Shown: positions 7,306-12,752 of the stretch, in pieces
Position numbering within the stretch: the stretch's first letter is position 1
Layout of the letters: every line of letters begins with the position of its first letter
From: Methanosarcina sp.
GTDB taxonomy: Archaea; Halobacteriota; Methanosarcinia; Methanosarcinales; Methanosarcinaceae
Direction of reading: 5' to 3'
NCBI GenBank assembly: GCA_017883485.1
Contig: JADGNM010000031.1
Span: 1-12,752, forward strand
DNA: 12,752 nucleotides
Translations under genes and position numbers: made by a program
Notes under the pieces: model-generated
The model's database searches: none
Told to the model about the DNA's origin: nothing
What the model saw: only the letters and a program-made list of their open reading frames with translations

Positions 7306-7354
7306 AGCAAGAAGACCCCATAAAGCATTAAGACCCCATAATTTGTTTCTTGCT
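7306..7354. repeat. Inverted repeat enclosing two direct repeats upstream of hypC
   Basis: AGCAAGAA (7306-7313) and its exact complement TTCTTGCT (7347-7354) flank two identical AAGACCCCATAA copies (7312-7323 and 7330-7341), set 18 bases apart. The block ends about 45 bases upstream of the hyp TATA box, a position suited to an activator site. Confidence 0.6.
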
Positions 7355-7399
7355 AAAGACAATTCCAGTAAAAATTTAACTCGAATGCAAAAACTAATC

Positions 7400-7408
7400 T
7401 TATAAATA
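7400..7408 (+). promoter_or_regulatory. TATA box of the hyp operon
   Basis: TTATAAATA lies 50 bases upstream of the hypC ATG. A start about 25 bases downstream gives a leader near 30 bases. The leader then contains AAAGAAAACATTA (7438-7450), a stretch shared with the vht promoter palindrome. Confidence 0.6.
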
Positions 7409-7458
7409 CTTAATTGCCATAAATTGACCATATTTTGAAAGAAAACATTAGAGGTAAC

Positions 7459-7719
7459 ATGTGTATAGCTATTCCTGGAAAAATTAAGGCTATTATAAAT
7501 GAAAGCATTGCAACTGTCGACATGGGCGGGATTTGTAGAGATGTAAATATGGATCTCCTGGGAGGCGCCAGCGAATCCATGATCGGAAAACATGTCCTTG
7601 TCCATGTGGGATACGCGATAAATGAGATTTCAGAAGAAGAAAGTGAAGAAACCATGAAGCTTCTCAGACAGATAGCTGGTCTTGATGAGATAGATACGTT
7701 CGAAAATGAGTCCCCCTGA
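7459..7719 (+). CDS. hypC: Hydrogenase maturation chaperone HypC
   Basis: An 86-residue member of the HypC/HupF family. It begins MCIAIPGK; the N-terminal Cys, exposed after Met removal, binds the iron centre and defines the true start. A GAGGTA ribosome site at 7451-7456 supports this ATG over an in-frame TTG eight codons upstream. The conserved VDMGGICRDVNMDLL stretch (about 22-36) and HVLVHVGYAI (about 45-54) complete the small beta-barrel. HypC shuttles the Fe(CN)2CO unit from HypD to the hydrogenase large subunit, here VhtA and probably others in the cell. It is the first gene of the hypCDABE operon and overlaps the likely hypD start by 14 bases. Confidence 0.96.
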   Translation: MCIAIPGKIKAIINESIATVDMGGICRDVNMDLLGGASESMIGKHVLVHVGYAINEISEEESEETMKLLRQIAGLDEIDTFENESP

Positions 7720-8857
7720 AAAAAGGGTGCTGATGAAAATGGAAAAAGGAAATTCTCCTTCAATGTCAGCTATTCCTGAACTAGAAAAAAAGCTTCTTGA
7801 AAGAATCAGGAACTCGAAGGTATCTCTTCGTATAATGCATGTTTGCGGAACGCACGAGAGGACTATAGCAAAGTATGGTCTAAGAAGTGTGCTTCCGAAG
7901 AGCATTGATGTTATTAGCGGTCCCGGATGCCCTGTCTGTGTCACTCCGGAAGAAGACATTAATATTGCAATTGCCCTTGCGAAAAGTAGGGCTACGGTTG
8001 TCACTTTTGGGGATATGATGAGGGTTCCGGGTTCGGCAGAAAGTTTGCTGGATGCAAGATCCGAAGGTGCAGATGTAAGGATGGTTTACAGTATTGATGA
8101 TGCTGTATCCCTCGCAGAAAAGAAGCCGGAACTCGAAGTCGTCTTTTTCGGGATAGGTTTCGAGACCACGGTTCCTGCCAATGCGGCTGCTCTCCTGAGA
8201 AATACACCCGAAAATTTCAGCCTTCTTGCCTCTCAGAAACGGACGCCTCCTGCAATCGAGCTCCTGGCCGGTGATACAAATGTTGATGCCTTCATAGCTC
8301 CAGGGCATGTGGCTACTATAATAGGTACAAAACCTTTTGAACCGCTTGCAAAAAAGGGCTTTCCTGTTGTCGTTAGCGGATTTGAAGCCAGAGACATTCT
8401 CCTTGGAATAAACCTGTTACAAATGCAGGTAGAGGAAGGATGCTCAAGGGTGGACAATGGGTACCCAAGAGCTGTAAAACCTGAAGGAAACCCTATTGCT
8501 CTGAGAATAATGGACGAAGTATTCGAAACCTCGGATTCTGAATGGAGAGGTATCGGAAGAATAGAAAATTCAGGACTTGTACTCAGGAAAGAGTTTGAAG
8601 AAAAAGATGCAGCAAAAAAGTACGAAGATCTCTATGCTTCTTTCCTAGACGATATTCGAAAGAAAGCCGAAAGAAAAGACAAAAAACGCTGTATCTGCGC
8701 AGCTATCCTCACAGGAAAAGCAAAACCTCACCAATGTCCGAACTTCGGAAAGGAATGCACTCCAAAAGTTCCTGCAGGCCCATGCATGGTCAGCCAGGAA
8801 GGCATGTGTTATAATTGGTTCAAATACTCAAGGGAAGGAGGTAGCAAACTTGCATGA
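7706..8857 (+). CDS. hypD: Hydrogenase maturation protein HypD
   Basis: Up to 383 residues, the iron-sulfur scaffold on which Fe(CN)2CO is built with HypC and HypE. Conserved motifs are present: CGTH (Cys47, His50), GPGCPVC (Cys75, Cys78), and a Cys-rich end with Cys329, 331, 344, 351, 360 and 368 that includes the [4Fe-4S] ligands. The start is ambiguous. ATG at 7706 gives the longest form but lacks a good ribosome site. ATG at 7739 has AGGGTG about nine bases upstream, and ATG at 7733 and 7763 are also possible; the core homology begins only near residue 24 (PELEKKLLERIR). The gene overlaps hypC and hypA, as expected for a tightly coupled operon. Confidence 0.95.
   Translation: MSPPEKRVLMKMEKGNSPSMSAIPELEKKLLERIRNSKVSLRIMHVCGTHERTIAKYGLRSVLPKSIDVISGPGCPVCVTPEEDINIAIALAKSRATVVTFGDMMRVPGSAESLLDARSEGADVRMVYSIDDAVSLAEKKPELEVVFFGIGFETTVPANAAALLRNTPENFSLLASQKRTPPAIELLAGDTNVDAFIAPGHVATIIGTKPFEPLAKKGFPVVVSGFEARDILLGINLLQMQVEEGCSRVDNGYPRAVKPEGNPIALRIMDEVFETSDSEWRGIGRIENSGLVLRKEFEEKDAAKKYEDLYASFLDDIRKKAERKDKKRCICAAILTGKAKPHQCPNFGKECTPKVPAGPCMVSQEGMCYNWFKYSREGGSKLA
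8837..8842 (+). promoter_or_regulatory. Ribosome binding site that fixes the hypA TTG start
   Basis: GGAGGT inside the end of hypD lies seven bases before TTG at 8850. An ATG at 8854 is in a different frame and does not give HypA. Confidence 0.8.
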
Positions 8858-9266
8858 ACTTTCAATTGCCTGCGAGATCCTTGAGCAGGTAAAGAATACA
8901 GCTGCAGCTCACGGGGCAATAAAAGTCAAACATGTGACTCTTCAGATGGGAAGATTGAGCCATACAAATCCTGAACAATTGAGCTTCTGTTTCAAAGCCA
9001 TCGCAGAGGGAAGCATTGCGGAGGATGCGGATTTCATTGTAGAAATGGTGCCCCCTTCTCTTGAATGCGAGTGTGGATATACGGGAGCTATAGACGAAAA
9101 ACAGATTCAAGAAAGCAGCGAATTCACAAGTGAGCTTCTTGCTTATATTGAAGTTGATAAGGAATGCCCAATTTGCGGAAAACAGGCCCAACTTGCAGGC
9201 GGCAGAGAGCTGATAATAAAAAGTATTGAGATCGAAACAGAAGATGATTTAACTGCAGACAGGTAA
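8850..9266 (+). CDS. hypA: Nickel insertion protein HypA (TTG start)
   Basis: A 138-residue HypA/HybF protein that delivers nickel to the hydrogenase large subunit together with HypB. It reads MHELSIACEI, with nickel-binding His2 and Glu3 that demand this exact N-terminus. The start codon is TTG, supported by the ideal GGAGGT upstream and by the family. The zinc site is Cys73 and Cys75 (CECGY) plus Cys106 and Cys109 (CPICG). The first pair is CxC rather than the CxxC of E. coli HypA, and the 30-residue gap between pairs is longer, as in some archaeal members. It overlaps the end of hypD by eight bases, so translation is probably coupled. Confidence 0.95.
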   Translation: MHELSIACEILEQVKNTAAAHGAIKVKHVTLQMGRLSHTNPEQLSFCFKAIAEGSIAEDADFIVEMVPPSLECECGYTGAIDEKQIQESSEFTSELLAYIEVDKECPICGKQAQLAGGRELIIKSIEIETEDDLTADR

Positions 9267-9298
9267 AAAAAGTGATCCCCTGAGTGATATTTATGTTA

Positions 9299-9958
9299 AT
9301 GCATGTAATCAATATGGAACACGATGTTTTCAAAGCAAACGATAAAATTGCTGAAAAAAACAGAAAGAAACTTGACAAGTATCAGGTCTTCTCAGTAAAT
9401 GTTATGGGAGCAATAGGGTCAGGAAAGACCACTCTGATTGAGGAGGCGATCAAACAGCTTAAAGAGAAGTATAAAATAACTGTGATCGCAGGGGATGTAA
9501 TCGCAGAGATGGATTCTTCCCGTTTCAGGAAACTCGGGGTCCCGACAATTCCTGTAAATACCGGAAAGGAATGCCACCTTGATGCAAAGCTTGTGGAAAA
9601 AGCCCTAAATGAAGTCGACCTTGAAAACACAGATCTTCTTTTTATTGAGAATGTAGGTAACCTGATTTGTCCTGTGGACTTCAAACTGGGAGAGCACCTG
9701 AGGGTTGTAATCGTAAGTGTAACAGAAGGCGATGACATTATTCTCAAGCATCCCATGATTTTTAAGACTGCAGAACTCGCAATCATAAATAAAGTTGACA
9801 TTGCACATGCAGTTGACGTTAATGCCGAGAAAATGCGAGAGGATATTCTTTCCTTAAATCCTGATGTGCCTGTTATCCTGACTTCGAAACATGACTGGGA
9901 AAGTCTGGAAACCTGGATCGGTTTTATCGAGCTTGGACTCAAAAAAAATGCACAATAA
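9299..9958 (+). CDS. hypB: Hydrogenase nickel incorporation GTPase HypB
   Basis: A 219-residue SIMIBI-class GTPase that works with HypA to load nickel. Motifs from the N-terminus: P-loop GAIGSGKT (37-44), the metal-site segment GKECHLDA (Cys92, His93), ENVGNLICP (Cys124) and NKVD for guanine recognition (164-167). The P-loop has Ala-Ile where most HypB have Ser-Pro; the key Gly, Lys and Thr are kept. The N-terminus has no His-rich nickel store. I chose ATG at 9299 because MHVINMEHDVFKAND aligns with the usual archaeal start. GTG at 9284 and ATG at 9293 are in frame and would add five or two residues; GAGTGAT at 9282-9288 could serve 9293 or 9299. It lies 32 bases after hypA. Confidence 0.95.
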   Translation: MHVINMEHDVFKANDKIAEKNRKKLDKYQVFSVNVMGAIGSGKTTLIEEAIKQLKEKYKITVIAGDVIAEMDSSRFRKLGVPTIPVNTGKECHLDAKLVEKALNEVDLENTDLLFIENVGNLICPVDFKLGEHLRVVIVSVTEGDDIILKHPMIFKTAELAIINKVDIAHAVDVNAEKMREDILSLNPDVPVILTSKHDWESLETWIGFIELGLKKNAQ

Positions 9959-10003
9959 ATAAGCTAAATTAAAAGGTTAAGAAGCGGAAAAACGGAGACA
10001 AAT

Positions 10004-11050
10004 ATGAAACCTAATACCATTTCTCTTGAGCACGGTGCAGGCGGAGAGGTTATGCAGGCACTGATAGGAGAGATAATCCTTAAAAATTTCCGCAATAAAA
10101 GCGCAGGTTCGGTCGGGCTAGAATGTCTCGATGACGGATCCACGATAAGTCTTGCAAATTTTAATCCTTCATCCGAGCTTGTACTGACCACTGACAGCCA
10201 CGTGATAACTCCTGCCTTTTTTCCAGATACTAATATAGGAAGGCTTGCAGTTGCAGGCACAATCAATGACCTTACGGTTATGGGGGCAAAACCACTTGCC
10301 CTTACCTGCGCCGTTATAGTTCCGGAAGGCTTTTCACTGCAGGATTTCGAAGAAATAATCAAAACAATGGATGAAACTGCTGCGGAAGTTGGCGTACCTA
10401 TAATCACAGGCGATACGAAGACTGTCGAGAAAACCGCACTCGATTCCATTATCCTGAACACTGCAGGACTGGGCATTACAGATAATCCTATAAGGGATTC
10501 GGGGCTCAGGCCTGGGGACAAAATCCTTGTCACCGGTACCATCGGCGATCACGGAATATCTCTTATGGCTCACAGGGAAGGTTTTGACTTCGATACCGAC
10601 CTTGTCTCGGACTCTGCCCCCCTCTGGAAACTTATAGAGCCCATTCTGAAGCTCAGGACACCTGAAGGAGAGCCTGTAATCACGGCAATGAAAGACCCCA
10701 CACGCGGAGGGCTTGCAAACGCCCTGAACGAAATGGCAGCAAAATCCGGGACAGGCATCCTTATTGAAGAAGACCTGATTCCTTTCAAGCGTGCAGTTTC
10801 CGCAGCCTGTGAGATGCTGGGCCTTGACCCTCTTGAGGTCGCAAACGAAGGAAAGGCGATCATCGGAGTCAAATCCGGCTTTGAAGAGGAAGTCCTCTCT
10901 ATCCTCAGGCAGCATCCTTACGGCAGAGATGCCGCGGTTATAGGGGAAGTCACCGCAGAGAACAAAGGAGAAGTTATACTGAGGAACCGTTTCGGCGGCA
11001 TGCGTTATGTGGATATGCCATCCGGAGATCCTATCCCACGGGTCTGTTGA
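10004..11050 (+). CDS. hypE: Carbamoyl dehydratase HypE
   Basis: A 348-residue protein of the PurM/ThiL-like ATP-binding family. It accepts a carbamoyl group from HypF on its C-terminal Cys and dehydrates it to thiocyanate, the source of the CN ligands. The required C-terminus, PRVC, is present with Cys348. N-terminal LEHGAGGEVM (8-17), the AGTINDLTVMGAKPLAL region (about 84-100), TGDTKTVEK (134-142) and DPTRGGLANAL (about 231-241) are family hallmarks. GGAG six bases before the ATG gives a firm start, 45 bases after hypB. It is the last gene of the operon. HypF, needed for the same step, is not in this window and must be encoded elsewhere. Confidence 0.96.
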   Translation: MKPNTISLEHGAGGEVMQALIGEIILKNFRNKSAGSVGLECLDDGSTISLANFNPSSELVLTTDSHVITPAFFPDTNIGRLAVAGTINDLTVMGAKPLALTCAVIVPEGFSLQDFEEIIKTMDETAAEVGVPIITGDTKTVEKTALDSIILNTAGLGITDNPIRDSGLRPGDKILVTGTIGDHGISLMAHREGFDFDTDLVSDSAPLWKLIEPILKLRTPEGEPVITAMKDPTRGGLANALNEMAAKSGTGILIEEDLIPFKRAVSAACEMLGLDPLEVANEGKAIIGVKSGFEEEVLSILRQHPYGRDAAVIGEVTAENKGEVILRNRFGGMRYVDMPSGDPIPRVC

Positions 11051-11574
11051 CCCTAGTTTCGCCAGCCGAATTGCGATTCGGCAGCCTGCGGTCCTTTTCG
11101 CTGCGCTTCGCTCCGCTCAAGAGGACTAACTTATATTCATAAATTTTAGCTTTCCATCCCGAGTTTTGCTTCGGGATCACAGAATATCAAAGATTTTCTG
11201 GGAGTTGCGGTCCTATGTTATTCTGACCTTCTCTCTTGCTCAGCTCAAATAGACTCATTTCTTTTTTTCCAATTTTACTTATCTTGTTTTCTTGCAATGT
11301 TCATGCTATTTCCCACAGAGAGATTTTCATGAAGTAAAATATATCTGATATGATATCGTCGTAAAAGTCCATTTGATTCCACAATTGGGATAGATTCTAC
11401 CTAATAAGGTAAATGTATACATTAATTCAAAAAAATTAACAAGTGTTTTCAAAATTAACTTTGGCCATTATCCATTTATAGATGGTTTGAGTTTTGGACG
11501 CTCTATGTGATTCAAAATTATGAATTGATACCGAAAATTTAATTAGCTCCTTATTAAATTTATGTGAAACTTAG
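11051..11574. other. Spacer after hypE with stem-loop array, then AT-rich DNA
   Basis: The first 130 bases are a GC-richer block of stem-loops. The rest is AT-rich with no credible gene. A T7 run at 11262-11268 and AATTTTAC after it may end the hyp transcript. A 12-base palindrome, AATGTATACATT (11412-11423), lies about 150 bases before the next gene and could be a regulatory site or chance. Confidence 0.5.
11065..11177 (+). terminator. Three consecutive stem-loops after hypE
   Basis: Stem 1: GCCGAAT, loop TGCG, ATTCGGC (11065-11082). Stem 2: GTCCTTTT (11091-11098) with AAGAGGAC (11119-11126), fully paired if one G-U is allowed, enclosing a CGCTGCGCTTCGCTCCGCTC segment. Stem 3: ATCCCGA (11156-11162) with TCGGGAT (11171-11177). 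They probably protect or end the hyp transcript. None is followed at once by a long T run, so some may instead belong to a dispersed intergenic repeat. Confidence 0.5.
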
Positions 11575-12752
11575 GCAAACTTTGGATATTTTGATGGTGT
11601 ACTTGCATATGATGTAATCATAATAGGTGGTGGCCCTTCAGGAGCCTCGGCCGGAAGAAGAGCAGGAAAACTGGGGCTGAATACATTACTGCTTGAGAAA
11701 GAGGAATTCCCCAGATACAAGCCCTGTGGAGGAGTACTTTCAGAACATGCAATTTCTTGCCTTGATTTCGAGCTCACTCAGGACATTATTGAATTGGAAG
11801 TTACAGGAATAGATGTTATTTTCAAGGATCAGTTTGTCAAAGCACGCAAAGATCGCCGTATGGCTGCTCTTGTTTCCAGGAGTGAATTCGATAATCTTCT
11901 TCTAGAGAAAGCAAAAGAAACGGGGATTCGAGTCCATACAGGTGAGAGGGTTATTTGCTGCAAGGAAATGCCCGACTGTGTGGAGGTAGAAACTGAAGAG
12001 AAAGTATACCAAGCAAAATTTGCGATTGTTTCAGAAGGAGCCCATGGGCTAGTCAAAACATGTGTACGGCCTGCAGATACCAGGGCAGACTATAAGATCT
12101 GTATGGTTACCGAAATTCCTGCTGAGGAAAGCGAAATTGAAAAACGCCTGGGAAACACCCTGGAATTGCATTTTGGGGCTGTTAGGGGTGGATATGGCTG
12201 GATTTTTCCTCACAAAACCTACTATTCCGTCGGAATTGGCGGGCCTGCCAAAGATTTCTCACATCCGAAAGAGTTCATGATTAATTTCCTTGGAAAGAAC
12301 GGTTTTAACGGGGATTATAAACTTCACGGACATAAGATTCCAGCAGGCGGAATTAAAAGGAAAATTACAGGTTCAAGAGTTCTCCTGAGTGGAGATGCTG
12401 CCGGATTTGTGGACTCTTACTCAGGTGAAGGGTTATTTTATGCTATTATATCAGGGCAGTTTGCTGCAGAAGTGATAGCAGAAATTTGCCTAAATGGCGG
12501 AAATCTTAACGATTTGAGAAAATATGAGTCACTTTGCCAGGCTGAGTTTGGGACGCACCTTAAATACTCTCTAATTTTTTCCAAGATAGCGCATCGTTTT
12601 CCTGACCGGGCATTTAATATTTTTGGTTCAGATGAAAAAGTGGCTAATAAATACCTAGTGCATCGATTCCAATTTATATCCATAAATAAATATATTGGTA
12701 ATAACATAAATGTACTTATGCCTCGTATTAGTCATCGTCCTAAATTATCATT
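11575..12752 (+). CDS. Geranylgeranyl reductase family flavoprotein, start missing, runs off the window
   Basis: An uninterrupted frame of about 392 codons continuing past the window end. From 11608 it reads YDVIIIGGGPSGASAGRRAG, the FAD-binding Rossmann fold at the N-terminus. KPCGG (about 11719-11733) and SGDAAGFVDSYSGEG (from about 12388) are the Cys and second FAD motifs of this family. Members reduce geranylgeranyl chains, as in archaeal lipid saturation, or act on related prenyl groups; the substrate here is unknown. Oddly, between the upstream in-frame TAG (11572-11574) and the Rossmann fold there is no ATG, GTG or TTG. An ATG at 11594 in another frame would serve if one base had been lost near 11600, giving an MV-x-LAYDVIIIGG-like start. 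So the gene is either a pseudogene with a damaged start, uses a rare start, or holds a sequence error. Confidence 0.8.

Larger units (their letters stand above)
6300..7458. other. 1.16 kb divergent spacer between vht and hyp operons
   Basis: A very AT-rich region with no intact gene. From left to right it holds the vht leader with a perfect palindrome (6334-6352), vht TATA boxes (6361-6383), GTACA dyads (6533-6567), a higher-GC decayed coding stretch (6644-6865), a T6-ended small hairpin near 7271-7297, repeats (7306-7354) and the hyp promoter (7400-7408). The large size is unusual for a simple two-way promoter region and suggests room for several regulatory sites or loss of a former gene. 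Confidence 0.6.

Noticed and set aside
7435..7458. Longer HypC from a TTG at 7435
   Set aside because: HypC needs Cys as residue 2, and the ribosome site GAGGTA lies inside this extension, directly before the ATG at 7459.
8854..8856. ATG just after the hypA ribosome site
   Set aside because: It is in a different frame from HypA and does not give the required MHE start.
9382..9942. Long minus-strand open frame opposite hypB, and similar ones opposite hypD and hypE
   Set aside because: These are shadows of strongly conserved hyp genes; they are Ser/Ile-rich translations without motifs or ribosome sites.
12062..12280. 72-codon plus-strand frame inside the geranylgeranyl reductase region
   Set aside because: It is out of frame with the flavoprotein, whose motifs continue through this stretch.
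1..12752. CRISPR array, tRNA, rRNA or intact insertion sequence
   Set aside because: I saw no regularly spaced repeats, cloverleaf-like segments, ribosomal sequence or intact transposase with terminal repeats anywhere in the window.

Overview
The window looks like chromosomal DNA of a methanogenic archaeon of the genus Methanosarcina. The strongest evidence is a complete vhtGACD-type operon, encoding the methanophenazine-reducing, membrane-bound [NiFe] hydrogenase known from this genus. Archaeal TATA boxes, T-rich ends of transcription units, strong GGAGGT-like ribosome binding sites and AT-rich spacers between roughly 45% GC genes agree with this. The species cannot be told from the sequence alone.

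Layout. (1) 108-983 (+) is a secreted-looking or structural protein with a peptidoglycan-binding-like domain, a Pro-rich linker and an unrecognised beta-rich C-terminal domain. Its N-terminus resembles proteins linked to contractile injection systems. (2) 1440-1622 (+) is a small four-cysteine protein. (3) Reading on the minus strand from about 6290 down to 1754 are vhtG (small subunit), vhtA (large subunit), vhtC (cytochrome b) and vhtD (maturation protease). A 39-residue single-span membrane protein, easily overlooked, follows vhtD, and stem-loops resembling a terminator follow it. (4) 6300-7458 is a 1.16 kb AT-rich divergent spacer. It holds both promoters, a palindrome at the vht start region, repeats upstream of the hyp promoter and a decayed coding remnant. 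(5) Reading on the plus strand from 7459 to 11050 are hypC, hypD, hypA, hypB and hypE, the nickel-iron cofactor maturation genes. (6) 11051-11574 is a spacer with a run of stem-loops. (7) From about 11575 to the window end is a geranylgeranyl-reductase-family flavoprotein that runs off the edge and has no usable start codon in frame.

How the parts work together. HypE, with HypF (not present here), makes the cyanide ligands. HypC and HypD assemble the Fe(CN)2CO unit. HypA and HypB add nickel to VhtA. VhtD then trims the VhtA C-terminus. VhtG carries a Tat signal, so the VhtG-VhtA pair should be exported to the outer face of the membrane and anchored to the cytochrome b VhtC. There it oxidises H2 and passes electrons to methanophenazine.

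Most worth a second look: a serine where VhtG should have the first cysteine ligand of its proximal iron-sulfur cluster; the 39-residue membrane protein after vhtD; the palindrome and shared half-site linking the vht and hyp promoters; and the missing start of the last gene.
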